In this document: positions 7,986 through 16,519 of the stretch, one piece after another
Layout of the letters: each line of letters begins with the position of its first letter
Numbering within the stretch: position 1 is the stretch's first letter
Assembly: GCF_009498275.1 (NCBI RefSeq)
Contig: NZ_CP045643.1
Location: 7,254,001 to 7,318,000 of the forward strand
Reading direction: 5' to 3'
Length of the DNA: 64,000 bases
Source of the DNA: Streptomyces fagopyri
GTDB taxonomy: Bacteria; Actinomycetota; Actinomycetes; Streptomycetales; Streptomycetaceae
Program-made: the position numbers and the translations under genes
Notes under the pieces: model-generated
Seen by the model: only the letters and a program-made list of their open reading frames with translations
What the model was told of the DNA's origin: nothing
Databases searched by the model: none

Positions 7986-9251
7986 TCAGGCGTAGAGCAG
8001 ATGGGCCTTCCGGGTCCGCCGGAAGGCCTCCAGTTCGTCCCGCCAGGACGCCACGACCTCGTCGGCCGTCGCCCCCGCGTCGATCATGGTGCGCACGCCG
8101 GTGGAGCCGGTCAGTTTGTCGATCCAGTTGTCGGAGCGCCAGGCGAAGCCGCTCCAGACCTTCCTGGCGGTCACCAGGAGCGCGATGCCGGTTCGGACGG
8201 GGTCGAACGCCGCCCGGTCGTGCACATGGATCTGCACGCCGCCGATGGTCGTGCCCGCGAACTTGGAGAAGGTGGGGGCGAAATAGGCCTCCCTGAAGTG
8301 CACGCCCGGCAGCCCCAGGCCACCGACCGCCCCGGCCCACCGGCCGTCCAGGCCCTCCGCGCCGAGCAGTTCGAACGGCCGTGTGGTGCCCCGTCCCTCC
8401 GACAGGTTCGTCCCCTCGAAGAGACAGGTACCGGAGTACACCAGAGCGGTGTCGGCCGTCGGCATGTTCGGACTCGGCGGCACCCAGGGGAGGCCGGAGG
8501 CGTCGTAGAAGTCCGCCCGTTTCCAGCCCGACATCTGGACGGTGTCCAGCGCCACCGGCTTCGTCAGGAACTCGGCGTTGAACAGCCGCGCCAGCTCCGC
8601 CACCGTCATCCCGTGGGCCTGCGCGATCGGCTGCCGGCCGACGAAGCTCGCGAACTCCTTGTGCAGCACCGGCCCCAGGGCGGCCCGTCCGGTCACCGGG
8701 TTCGGCCGGTCCAGCACCACGAAGCGCTTGCCCGCCAGCCGGGCCGCCTCCATGCAGTCGTACAGCGTCCAGATGTACGTGTAGAAGCGCGCGCCCGCGT
8801 CCTGGATGTCGAAGACCACGGTGTCCACGCCGGAGGCGGTGAAGACGTCGGCGAGCGGCTGCCCGCTCTTGAGATAGGTGTCGTAGACGGGCAGTCCGGT
8901 CGCCGGGTCGTCGTAGCGGCCCTCCGAGCCGCCCGCCTGCGCGGTGCCGCGGAAGCCGTGCTCCGGGCCGAAGACGGCGACCAGGTTCACCCGGGCGTCG
9001 GCGTGCATGACGTCGACGATGTGGCGCACGTCCGCGGTGACGCCGGTGGGGTTCGTCACGATCCCGACCCTGCGGCCGTGCAGGAGCGCGTAGCCGTCGC
9101 CCCGGAGGCGCTCGAAGCCGGTGCGGACGGGGTGGCCGGTGGACGCCGCGGTCATGGCGGTGGGGACCGCCGTCCCGGTCATGGCGGCGGGGACCGCCGT
9201 CAGGCCGGCCGCCGCGGTGGCCGTGAGAAGGGCTCGTCGGGAGAGGCGCAT
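7986..9251 (-). CDS. secreted DUF1343/NamZ-like exo-beta-N-acetylmuramidase
   Basis: This 421-aa protein begins MRLSRRALLTATAAAGLTAV, a twin-arginine-type signal. The mature part carries DUF1343 hallmarks: GIVTNPTGV, FGPEHGFRG, VVFDIQDAGARFYTYIWTLY and FEGTNLSEGRGTT. Characterised NamZ enzymes of this family remove N-acetylmuramic acid from the non-reducing end of peptidoglycan fragments. It would therefore act outside the membrane in cell-wall turnover. The start at 9251 gives the Tat motif; an upstream start would bury it. It faces the SDR operon across a promoter region. Confidence 0.85.
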   Translation of the reverse strand: MRLSRRALLTATAAAGLTAVPAAMTGTAVPTAMTAASTGHPVRTGFERLRGDGYALLHGRRVGIVTNPTGVTADVRHIVDVMHADARVNLVAVFGPEHGFRGTAQAGGSEGRYDDPATGLPVYDTYLKSGQPLADVFTASGVDTVVFDIQDAGARFYTYIWTLYDCMEAARLAGKRFVVLDRPNPVTGRAALGPVLHKEFASFVGRQPIAQAHGMTVAELARLFNAEFLTKPVALDTVQMSGWKRADFYDASGLPWVPPSPNMPTADTALVYSGTCLFEGTNLSEGRGTTRPFELLGAEGLDGRWAGAVGGLGLPGVHFREAYFAPTFSKFAGTTIGGVQIHVHDRAAFDPVRTGIALLVTARKVWSGFAWRSDNWIDKLTGSTGVRTMIDAGATADEVVASWRDELEAFRRTRKAHLLYA

Positions 9252-9415
9252 GGGGGACCTCCGTGATCGCGGAAGGGGCACCGGCACGCTATGCGCAACC
9301 GCCCGACGTGCGGAACCCGCCGGTGCCCGTCACCTGGCCGGACCCGCGCGGCTCATCCGCACCATGTCACACTCCCAGGCACCCCGCACGGGACCGACGC
9401 CCCTTCCCTTGCAAC

Positions 9416-9433
9416 ATACCGACTGGTTAGTCT
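9416..9433. promoter_or_regulatory. operator-like site C before the SDR operon
   Basis: ATACCGACTGGTTAGTCT lies 76 bp before the SDR start. Its first 12 bases are identical to the reverse complement of site D (15010-15027), which precedes the kinase/dehydrogenase operon. ACCGACTGGT is itself an imperfect palindrome. The pair suggests one TetR repressor, most likely the one encoded at 12025-12618, controls both operons. Confidence 0.6.
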
Positions 9434-9508
9434 GGCGTCGCAGCAGAGCCGACCGTGTGCGGGGCCCACTGCTCGCAGAGCCGATTGGCGTCGCGTCGAA
9501 GGAGACCG

Positions 9509-10273
9509 ATGGTGGAAGCCGTGCAGGATGCGGGAGTGGTCGTCACCGGTGCGGGAGGCGGCATCGGAGCCGCGCTGGCCCGCCGCTTCGCCGCCGAGGG
9601 AGCCAGAGTCGTCGTCAACGACCTCGACGCCGACAAGGCCCGTGCCGTGGCCGACGAGATCGGCGGCACCGCGGTCCCCGGCGACGCGTCCACGATCGTG
9701 ACCGAGGCCCGGGACGCCCTCGGCGGCACGATCGACGTCTACTGCGCCAACGCGGGCGTCGCCTCGGGCGGCACCGAGGCGGCCGGCGAGCAGGTCTGGG
9801 AGCTCGCCTGGGACGTCAACGTGATGGCCCACGTCCGCGCCGCCCACGAGCTGCTCCCGGCCTGGCTGGAGCGCGGCAGTGGCCGGTTCGTCTCCACCGT
9901 CTCCGCCGCCGGACTGCTCACGATGATCGGCGCCGCGCCCTACAGCGTCACCAAGCACGGCGCGTACGCCTTCGCCGAGTGGCTGTCGCTGACCTACCGC
10001 CACCGGGGCCTGAAGGTGCACGCGATCTGCCCGCAGGGGGTGCGCACCGACATGCTCGACGCCACCGGCAGCGCGGGCGACCTGGTGCTCCAGCCGACCG
10101 CCATCGAGCCGGAGGACGTCGCGAACGCCCTCTTCGCGGGGATCGAGGAGGACCGCTTCCTGATCCTGCCGCACACCGAGGTGGCCGGCTACTACCAGGT
10201 GCGGGCGGCGGAACCGGACCGCTGGCTGACGAACATGAACCACATCCAGCAGAAGTGGGAGGCGGGCCGGTGA
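9509..10273 (+). CDS. short-chain dehydrogenase/reductase
   Basis: This 254-aa classical SDR has the cofactor motif TGAGGGIG, the structural NAG motif (CANAG) and the catalytic Ser-Tyr-Lys with YSVTKHG. GAAGGAG precedes the ATG at 9509. Its stop codon overlaps the GTG of the acyl-CoA ligase (GTGA), so the two are translationally coupled. With the ligase, kinase and acyl-CoA dehydrogenase nearby, a plausible role is reduction of a 4-keto or oxidation of a hydroxy acyl-CoA, as LvaD does in levulinate use. That role is inference. Confidence 0.8.
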   Translation: MVEAVQDAGVVVTGAGGGIGAALARRFAAEGARVVVNDLDADKARAVADEIGGTAVPGDASTIVTEARDALGGTIDVYCANAGVASGGTEAAGEQVWELAWDVNVMAHVRAAHELLPAWLERGSGRFVSTVSAAGLLTMIGAAPYSVTKHGAYAFAEWLSLTYRHRGLKVHAICPQGVRTDMLDATGSAGDLVLQPTAIEPEDVANALFAGIEEDRFLILPHTEVAGYYQVRAAEPDRWLTNMNHIQQKWEAGR

Positions 10274-11931
10274 CCACCTATGCGGACCGCCCCTGGGTGG
10301 GCCTCCTCAGCGACGCGCAGAACGCGCCCGTGAATCCCGCCGACTCCCTGGTGCACGCTCTGCGCGCGGCCGTGCGGGACGTTCCGGACCGCACCGCGCT
10401 CGCCTACTTCGACGGCCGGCTGAGCTACCGCGAGGTGGACGAGCTGAGCGACTCGGTCGCCGGGCACCTCGCCGCCCGCGGTCTGGAGCGCGGCGACCGG
10501 GTCGCGATCCTGCTGCAGAACTCCCCGCACTTCGTGCTCGCGCTGCTCGGGGCCTGGAAGGCCGGCGCGACCGTCGTGCCGGTCAACCCCATGTACAAGT
10601 CGGGCGAGGTACGCCACGTCCTGCACGACGCGGACGTACGCGCCCTGGTCTGCTCCGACCGGGCGTGGGAGTCGTATCTGCGCGAGACGGCGGCCGACTC
10701 GACCGTGAGCATCGTCCTCACCGGCTGCGAACTGGACTTCCAGACCCGCGACGACACGCGGGTGCTGACCTTCGGGCGGCTTCCGCGGGCCGCCGACGCC
10801 GACGACCTCGGGACGGTCGCCGCGCAGGGGCACAAGGCCCCCGAGGGCCGCGACGCGGGCCCCTCGGACATCGCGCTGATCAGCTACACCTCCGGTACCA
10901 GCGGGACACCCAAGGGCGCCACCAACACGCACGGCAACATCATGTACAACGCCGAGCGGCAGCGGACCGGTCTCGCCCTGCCCGAGGCGCCGGTGTACTT
11001 CGCGATGGCGCCCCTGTTCCACATCACCGGCATGGTCTGCCAGCTCGCCGCCTGCCTCAACAGCGAGGGCACACTGGTCCTCGCCTACCGCTTCGAGGCG
11101 GGGGTCGTGCTCGACGCGTTCGCCGAGCACCGGCCGCTCTACACCGTCGGCCCCTCGACCGCCTTCATGGCCCTGGCCGCCCATCCGTCCGTCACGCCGG
11201 ACCACTTCTCGTCCTTCGTGAACATCTCCTCCGGCGGCGCGCCCCTGCCGCCGGCCCTGGTGGAGAAGTTCCGCGCCGGATTCGGGCCCTACATCCGCAA
11301 CGGCTACGGGCTCACCGAGTGCACCGCGCCGTGCGCCTCCGTACCGCCGGGCCGGGAAGCCCCCGTCGACCCGGTCTCGGGCACGCTGGCCGTCGGTCTG
11401 CCGGGCCCGGACAGCGTCGTACGCATCGTCGACGAGCAGGGCCGGGAGGTCCCGTTCGGGGAACAGGGCGAGATCCTCGTCAGGGGACCGCAGGTCGTGC
11501 CCGGATACTGGCGGCGCCCCGAGGCGACCGCCGAGACCTTCCCGGACGGGGAGCTGCGCACCGGCGACATCGGATTCATGGACCCGCAGGGCTGGCTCTA
11601 CGTCGTCGACCGCAAGAAGGACATGATCAACGCGTCCGGCTTCAAGGTGTGGCCCCGCGAGGTCGAGGACGTCCTCTACACCCACCCGGCGGTCCGCGAG
11701 GCGGCCGTCGTCGGCATCCCCGACGGCTACCGCGGCGAGACCGTGAAGGCCTACATCAGCCTGCGGCCGGGCGCCGAGGAGGACCCCGACGCGCTCGCCG
11801 CGTACTGCAAGGAGAGACTGGCCGCCTACAAGTATCCGAGGTACGTGGAGATCCTGCCCGACCTGCCGAAGACGGCGAGTGGGAAGATCCTCCGTCGGGA
11901 ACTGCGTACGCGCTCGCAGGGCCCGGAGTAG
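10270..11931 (+). CDS. AMP-forming acyl-CoA synthetase
   Basis: The protein has 553 aa from the GTG that overlaps the SDR stop. It shows the ANL-superfamily motifs: SYTSGTSGTPKGA (P-loop), GYGLTECTAP, RTGDIGFMDPQGWLYVVDRK with the hinge Asp, and PKTASGKILRREL containing the catalytic C-terminal lysine. It activates a carboxylic acid to its adenylate and then to the CoA thioester in the cytoplasm. Cluster context resembles LvaE (levulinyl-CoA synthetase) or a medium-chain acid ligase. Substrate is not deducible. The next gene is a TetR regulator 93 bp downstream, possibly in the same transcript. Confidence 0.85.
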   Translation: MTTYADRPWVGLLSDAQNAPVNPADSLVHALRAAVRDVPDRTALAYFDGRLSYREVDELSDSVAGHLAARGLERGDRVAILLQNSPHFVLALLGAWKAGATVVPVNPMYKSGEVRHVLHDADVRALVCSDRAWESYLRETAADSTVSIVLTGCELDFQTRDDTRVLTFGRLPRAADADDLGTVAAQGHKAPEGRDAGPSDIALISYTSGTSGTPKGATNTHGNIMYNAERQRTGLALPEAPVYFAMAPLFHITGMVCQLAACLNSEGTLVLAYRFEAGVVLDAFAEHRPLYTVGPSTAFMALAAHPSVTPDHFSSFVNISSGGAPLPPALVEKFRAGFGPYIRNGYGLTECTAPCASVPPGREAPVDPVSGTLAVGLPGPDSVVRIVDEQGREVPFGEQGEILVRGPQVVPGYWRRPEATAETFPDGELRTGDIGFMDPQGWLYVVDRKKDMINASGFKVWPREVEDVLYTHPAVREAAVVGIPDGYRGETVKAYISLRPGAEEDPDALAAYCKERLAAYKYPRYVEILPDLPKTASGKILRRELRTRSQGPE

Positions 11932-12024
11932 ACGACAATCCCGGTGGACGGCGCTCCTCACCGAGCAGCGCCGTCCGCCGAACGGCGCTCTCATCGAACC
12001 ACGCACGGAAGGCAGGTGGCGGCA

Positions 12025-12618
12025 GTGCCCAGAACGACGGACGGCGACGGTACGCCCGTCCCGCAGCGACTCCTGGCCGCCGCCACCCGGCTCTTCGCCG
12101 AGCAGGGCTACGACCGGACCTCCGTGCAGGAGATCGTCGAGGCGGCAGGCGTCACCAAGGGGGCGCTGTACCACTACTTCGGCTCGAAGGACGACCTCCT
12201 GCACGAGGTGTACGCACGCGTGCTGCGCATCCAGCAGGAGCGGCTGGACGCGTTCGCGGACTCCGACGCGCCGGTGGAGGAGCGTGTCCGGGGCGCGGCG
12301 GCCGACGTGGTCGTCACCACCATCGACAACCTCGACGACGCCTCGATCTTCTTCCGGTCGATGCATCACCTCGGCCCGGAGAAGCTCAAGCAGGTACGGT
12401 CCGAGCGGCGCCGCTACCACGAGCGGTTCCGCGCGCTGATCGAGGAGGGCCAGAAGAAGGGCGTCTTCTCCACGGCCACCCCGGCGGACCTGGTCGTCGA
12501 CTACCACTTCGGCTCCGTGCACCATCTGTCGACGTGGTACAGCCCCGACGGCCCGCTCACGCCCCAGGAGGTCGCCGACCACCTGGCGGACCTGCTGCTG
12601 CGCGCACTGCGCCCGTAG
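12025..12618 (+). CDS. TetR-family regulator of the SDR/ligase and kinase/dehydrogenase operons
   Basis: This 197-aa protein has a TetR HTH (LLAAATRLFAEQGYDRTSVQ, GVTKGALYHYFGSKDDLLHEV). GTG at 12025 is preferred because the conserved region begins right after it and GGAAGGC lies upstream; a longer frame exists. It follows the acyl-CoA ligase. Two similar palindromes, before the SDR (9416) and before the APH-like kinase (15010), are the likely binding sites. The ligand may be an acyl-CoA of the pathway. This link is inferred from position. Confidence 0.8.
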   Translation: MPRTTDGDGTPVPQRLLAAATRLFAEQGYDRTSVQEIVEAAGVTKGALYHYFGSKDDLLHEVYARVLRIQQERLDAFADSDAPVEERVRGAAADVVVTTIDNLDDASIFFRSMHHLGPEKLKQVRSERRRYHERFRALIEEGQKKGVFSTATPADLVVDYHFGSVHHLSTWYSPDGPLTPQEVADHLADLLLRALRP

Positions 12619-12691
12619 TCCCCGTCCCGGAGCCCGCCCTTTCTGAATCCCTGACCCCTGGCTCCGCCCCCGGGTACGGATGGGAAGGGTG

Positions 12692-12723
12692 GGGGCGGCG
12701 GGGGCGAGGACCCCCACCGCCCC
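12692..12723. terminator. hairpin between convergent operons
   Basis: A 13-bp stem with one mismatch (arms 12692-12704 and 12711-12723), loop of 6 nt, lies five bases past the acyl-CoA dehydrogenase stop on the minus strand and also after the TetR gene. Confidence 0.55.
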
Positions 12724-12727
12724 GGCC

Positions 12728-13942
12728 TCACACGTACTTCTTGATCTCCCGCCGCGCCAGCGACCGCTGGTGCACCTCGTCCGGGCCGTCGGCGAGCATC
12801 AGCGTCCGCGCACTCGCCCACAACTCGGCGAGCGGGAAGTCCTGACTCACACCCCCCGCACCGTGCAGCTGCACCGCCTTGTCGAGGACGTCGACGACCG
12901 TGCGCGGGGTGGCGATCTTGATGGCCTGGATCTCGGTGTGGGCACCCTTGTTGCCGACCGTGTCCATCATCCACGCGGTCTTCAGCACCAGCAGCCGCAG
13001 CTGCTCGACGGCGACCCGCGCGTCGGCGATCCAGTTCTGGACCACGCCCTGCTGGGCCAGCGGCTTGCCGAACGCCGTGCGGGACACCGCCCGCCTGCAC
13101 ATCAGCTCGATCGCCCGCTCGGCCATGCCGATCAGCCGCATGCAGTGGTGGATGCGGCCGGGTCCGAGCCGCGCCTGGGCGATCGCGAAGCCGCCCCCCT
13201 CCTCGCCGACCAGGTTGGTCACGGGCACCCGCGCCCCGTGGAAGACGACCTCCGCGTGCCCGCCGTGGGAGTGGTCCTCGTAGCCGTACACCTGCATGGC
13301 GCGCCGGACTTCGACTCCCGGCGTGTCGCGCGGGACCAGCACCATGGACTGCTGGCGGCGGATGTCCGGCCCGTCCGGATCCGTCTTGCCCATCACGATG
13401 AAGATCCGGCAGTCCGGGTTCATCGCCCCGGAGATGTACCACTTGCGGCCGGTGACGACGTACTCGTCGCCGTCCCGCTCGATGCGCGTGGTGATGTTGG
13501 TGGCGTCGGAGGAGGCCACCTCCGGTTCGGTCATCGCGAACGCCGAGCGGATCTCACCGGCGAGCAGCGGCTCCAGCCACTGCTTCTTCTGCCGCTCGTC
13601 GCCGAACTGCGCGAGCACCTCCATGTTGCCGGTGTCCGGCGCCGCGCAGTTCAGCGCGGTCGGCGCCAGGTGCGGGCTGCGGCCGGTGATCTCGGCGAGC
13701 GGCGCGTACTGGAGGTTGGTGAGCCCGGCGCCGTGCTCGGCGTCGGGCAGGAAGAGATTCCACAGGCCCTGCCTGCGTGCCTCGGCCTTCAACTCCCCGA
13801 CCACGGCGGGCGTGTCCCACGGCGAGGCCAGCAGGGCGCGCTGCTCCTCCGCCACCGTCTCCGCCGGATACACGTACTCGTCCATGAAGGCGAGCAGCCT
13901 GTCCCGCAGTTCCCCGGTGCGCGCGTCGAATGCGAAGTCCAT
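12728..13942 (-). CDS. acyl-CoA dehydrogenase, ACAD10/11-like
   Basis: The 404-aa flavoenzyme has family landmarks FAMTEPEVASSD and the C-terminal DGPDEVHQRSLARREI, typical of the ACAD10/11 branch. It starts six bases after the stop of the phosphotransferase gene, so the two form an operon. In mammalian ACAD11 and in the bacterial Lva pathway, an APH-like kinase phosphorylates a 4-hydroxyacyl-CoA and this dehydrogenase eliminates phosphate. The paired genes here match that arrangement with separate proteins. The biochemical activity itself is inferred from family and context. Confidence 0.85.
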   Translation of the reverse strand: MDFAFDARTGELRDRLLAFMDEYVYPAETVAEEQRALLASPWDTPAVVGELKAEARRQGLWNLFLPDAEHGAGLTNLQYAPLAEITGRSPHLAPTALNCAAPDTGNMEVLAQFGDERQKKQWLEPLLAGEIRSAFAMTEPEVASSDATNITTRIERDGDEYVVTGRKWYISGAMNPDCRIFIVMGKTDPDGPDIRRQQSMVLVPRDTPGVEVRRAMQVYGYEDHSHGGHAEVVFHGARVPVTNLVGEEGGGFAIAQARLGPGRIHHCMRLIGMAERAIELMCRRAVSRTAFGKPLAQQGVVQNWIADARVAVEQLRLLVLKTAWMMDTVGNKGAHTEIQAIKIATPRTVVDVLDKAVQLHGAGGVSQDFPLAELWASARTLMLADGPDEVHQRSLARREIKKYV

Positions 13943-13948
13943 CGCGGA

Positions 13949-14971
13949 TCAGCCTTCCTGAAGAGTGGTCAGGCCGTGCTCGATGAAGAACGGCACGAGG
14001 TCACCGATGCGGTCGAAGCCCGCGCCGACCGTCTGACCGAGCGTGTAGCGGTAGTGGATGCCCTCCAGGATCACGGCGAGCTTGAACCAGGCGAACGCCG
14101 TGTACCAGGCGACGTCGGACGCGTCGCGCCCCGAGCGCGCGGCGTACCGTTCGACGATCTCCGCCGGGTCCGGGTGTCCGGCGGCCGAAGCGGTCGTGCT
14201 GATGGGGGAGTCGGGCAGTTCCAGGGGCGCGCTGTACATCACCAGCAGGCCCAGGTCGGTCAGCGGATCGCCGAGCGTGGACATCTCCCAGTCCAGGATC
14301 GCCCTGATCCGGTCGTCGTCGCCGATCAGCACGTTGTCGAGCCGGTAGTCGCCGTGCACGACGGTGGGCGCAGGGGAGTGCGGCAGCGCGCGGCCCAGGG
14401 CCGCGTGCAGCTCGTCGATCCCGGCGAGCTCACGGTTTCTGGAGGCGTCCAACTGCTTTCCCCAGCGCCGCAGTTGCCGGTCCAGGAAGCCTTCGGGGCG
14501 GCCGAAGTCGGCGAGGCCCACCTCGGCGGGGTCCACGGCGTGCAGTTCGACGAGCGTGTCGACCAGTCCGAGCACCGCGTCCCGGGTACGCCGCGGGCCG
14601 AGCGGCGCGAGCTGCTCGGCGGTGCGGTACGGCGTGCCGTCCACGAACTCCATGACGTAGAACGGCGCGCCCAGCACCTCCACGTCCTCGCACAGCAGCA
14701 CCGGGCGCGGCACCGGGACGGCCGTCGGGTGCAGTGCGCTGATCACCCGGTGTTCGCGCTTCATGTCGTGCGCGGTGGCCAGTACATGGCCGAGCGGAGG
14801 CCGCCGTACGACCCATCGCGTGGTGCCGTCCGTGACCGCGTAGGTGAGGTTCGACCGTCCGCCCTCGATCAGCCGGCCGGTCAGCGGGCCGTGCGTCAGA
14901 CCGGGCAGCTCGCCGTCGAGCAGGCCGCGCAGCCGGTCGAGATCGAGACCTGGCGGGTGGTCGGGACTCAT
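13949..14971 (-). CDS. APH-like phosphotransferase (hydroxyacyl-CoA kinase candidate)
   Basis: This 340-aa aminoglycoside-phosphotransferase-fold kinase carries the Brenner-type loop VVHGDYRLDNVLIGDD (catalytic Asp) and the metal motif AILDWEMSTLGDP. The second of two tandem ATGs (14971) is chosen because GGAG lies five bases upstream. Immediate linkage to the ACAD10/11-like dehydrogenase argues against drug resistance and for a catabolic kinase like LvaA. Operator site D is 39 bp upstream. No membrane or signal sequence is present. Confidence 0.85.
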   Translation of the reverse strand: MSPDHPPGLDLDRLRGLLDGELPGLTHGPLTGRLIEGGRSNLTYAVTDGTTRWVVRRPPLGHVLATAHDMKREHRVISALHPTAVPVPRPVLLCEDVEVLGAPFYVMEFVDGTPYRTAEQLAPLGPRRTRDAVLGLVDTLVELHAVDPAEVGLADFGRPEGFLDRQLRRWGKQLDASRNRELAGIDELHAALGRALPHSPAPTVVHGDYRLDNVLIGDDDRIRAILDWEMSTLGDPLTDLGLLVMYSAPLELPDSPISTTASAAGHPDPAEIVERYAARSGRDASDVAWYTAFAWFKLAVILEGIHYRYTLGQTVGAGFDRIGDLVPFFIEHGLTTLQEG

Positions 14972-15009
14972 CATTTCTCCTACACGCGAGGGAGCCGGAC
15001 GTGACCATG

Positions 15010-15027
15010 ATGCCGACCAGTCGGTAT
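15010..15027. promoter_or_regulatory. operator-like site D before the kinase operon
   Basis: ATGCCGACCAGTCGGTAT is a near-perfect palindrome. Its reverse complement shares ATACCGACTGGT with site C. It lies 39 bp upstream of the kinase start on the minus strand. Confidence 0.65.
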
Positions 15028-15141
15028 GTCGTCCAGGGTGTACGCCAAACGTGATCGGCGTCTCCTCCGGGGGGCGGGGGAGACGCCGGGAGGGCGTCGA
15101 GGAGGGACGCCGGAGAGGGGCTCGGGCGAACCGGGACAGCC

Positions 15142-15441
15142 TTAGTGGTCGTCCCAGTGGCCGTCGTGCTCGGCGTGCCGGTGTCCGTCGTGCAGATAGT
15201 CGAGGTGGCCGCCGTGTTCGACCGCGGGGTGCCCGCAGCCCTCTCCGTGCTGGTGACCCCCGTGGTCGTCGTGCGTCATGTGGCCGCTCGGCTCGCACTC
15301 GTCCCAGTGTCCGGAGTGCTCGCGGTGAAGGTGTCCGTCGTGCGCGTAGTCGACGTGGTCCCCGTGCGGCACCGCGGTGTGCCCGCAGGCCGGACCGTGG
15401 GTGTGCTGGTGGGCCGTGTGCTCCGGATGGAGGGTGGTCAT
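15142..15441 (-). CDS. histidine-rich metal-binding protein with duplicated domain
   Basis: The product has 99 aa, with 27 His and 3 Cys by direct count. It is an internal duplication: residues about 16-47 and 66-99 both read CGH, a short linker, HGxHxDYxHDGHxHxxHxGHWD. No signal peptide or membrane segment is seen, so it is probably cytoplasmic. Similar short proteins are sometimes labelled zinc transporter permease, but this one has no transmembrane helix. A role in storing or handing over Zn, Ni or Co is inferred from composition. ATG at 15441 is chosen because GAAGGTGAG precedes it. The upstream region is a 17-bp repeat array. Confidence 0.8.
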   Translation of the reverse strand: MTTLHPEHTAHQHTHGPACGHTAVPHGDHVDYAHDGHLHREHSGHWDECEPSGHMTHDDHGGHQHGEGCGHPAVEHGGHLDYLHDGHRHAEHDGHWDDH

Positions 15442-15450
15442 GGTGCTCAC

Positions 15451-15552
15451 CTTCGTGCGTGGTGGGGATTCGTGCGTGACGGGAATTCGTGCGTGGTGGG
15501 GATTCGTGCGTGACGGGAATTCGTGCGTGGTGGGGATTCGTGCCCGGCGGGA
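15451..15552. repeat. six 17-bp units before the His-rich gene
   Basis: Units ATTCGTGCGTGGTGGGG and ATTCGTGCGTGACGGGA alternate without spacers across 15451-15552, giving a 34-bp super-repeat. The outermost units are slightly degenerate and the proximal one contains the ribosome site of the His-rich gene. An AT-rich stretch at about 15578-15600, unusual here, may hold the promoter. Confidence 0.9.
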
Positions 15553-15742
15553 AGCGACGGCTCAGGCTAGCGCCACAAAGCATTACATTTCCGCCAATTC
15601 GCCATCGGTCGGGCATGTGTGCCGTCCGGGGGCGGTGCGGAAGACCCGGGCGTGCGGAAGACCGGGCATACGGAAGGCCAGGCGTAGGGAGGACCGTGCG
15701 TACGGGTGGCGAGGACCGGGGCCGTGCCCGGCGCCCGGGTTC

Positions 15743-16069
15743 TCAGAAGACCAGTGCCGCCGCGCAGACCGCGAGCGCGACCGTGCACAGGGTCGCGGCC
15801 GCGGCCTGCCGCGGTGCGAGAGTGGGCGGCCCGGCGGGGCCGGACGCGGCCAGCGCCCGGATGCGGCGGTTCGCGATCGCCAGGAATCCCAGCCACAGCG
15901 CGCCGCACAGGACACCGGCCACGACACCGGTCGCCGAAGGTCCGCCGTGCAGTGCCGCCTTCGCCGCCAGCACCGCGGCGACGGTGCTCGACAGGGTCGT
16001 GCGCCGCCACGCGAGCCGGGTGCGCTCCGGCTGCAGTCCCGGATCCCGCTCCGGGACGGGCGCGGTCAT
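15743..16069 (-). CDS. DUF202 small membrane protein
   Basis: This 108-aa protein starts MTAPVPERDP and contains the DUF202 signature ERTRLAWRRT, then three predicted membrane segments. Its ATG overlaps the stop of the preceding DUF202 gene (ATGA), so the two are coupled and probably form one complex. The function of the family is unknown. Confidence 0.8.
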   Translation of the reverse strand: MTAPVPERDPGLQPERTRLAWRRTTLSSTVAAVLAAKAALHGGPSATGVVAGVLCGALWLGFLAIANRRIRALAASGPAGPPTLAPRQAAAATLCTVALAVCAAALVF

Positions 16070-16458
16070 CCTTCCCAGCCGACGAGGACGACGACGACCA
16101 TCGCGACCGCGACCACCGCGACCGCGATGCCCAGCAGTGCCGGGAAGCGCGACACGGGGAGGTCGTCCCCCCGCCGCATCGCCCGCTCGCAGCGCACCCA
16201 GTGGTTGACCGCCCGCAGCGAGCAGAGCACGCCCGACGCCAGCAGGGCCAGCGCGAGACCGACCCGCCAGGCCCATCGCAGGTCGGGCAGGAACTGGTCG
16301 ACGGCGAAGCCTCCCCCGATCAGCGCCAGCGCGGTGCGCAGCCAGGCCAGGAAGGTGCGCTCGTTGGCCAGCGAGAACCGGTAGTCGGGAGTGCGACCTT
16401 CCTGCCGGACCTCCTCGGGCGCGAACCACAGCCGGACGTTCCGCACGAATTCGATCAC
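16066..16458 (-). CDS. DUF202/YidH-family membrane protein
   Basis: The protein has 130 aa. The GTG at 16458 (VIEFVRNVRLWF) is preferred over the longer frame. It has the motif LANERTFLAWLRTALALIGG followed by three hydrophobic helices, as in YidH. It is the first gene of a two-gene unit with a second DUF202 protein and overlaps it by four bases. Its function is unknown. I see no regulatory element upstream. Confidence 0.8.
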   Translation of the reverse strand: MIEFVRNVRLWFAPEEVRQEGRTPDYRFSLANERTFLAWLRTALALIGGGFAVDQFLPDLRWAWRVGLALALLASGVLCSLRAVNHWVRCERAMRRGDDLPVSRFPALLGIAVAVVAVAMVVVVLVGWEG

Positions 16459-16519
16459 GTGCGGGACCCTACTCGGCCGTGCCGCGGCGCAGGCCGCCAC
16501 CGTCTGGCGGCGCGAGGAG

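Noticed and set aside
13949..14971. Aminoglycoside resistance gene
   Set aside because: The APH fold is present, but it is coupled to an ACAD10/11-like gene and shares an operator with acyl-CoA genes, so a catabolic kinase is more likely.
15451..15552. CRISPR-like array
   Set aside because: Units are only 17 bp, directly abutting with no spacers, and no cas genes are present.
15570..15605. Zur box upstream of the His-rich gene
   Set aside because: The AT-rich stretch has only a weak dyad (about 6 of 16 positions) and does not match the Zur palindrome well.
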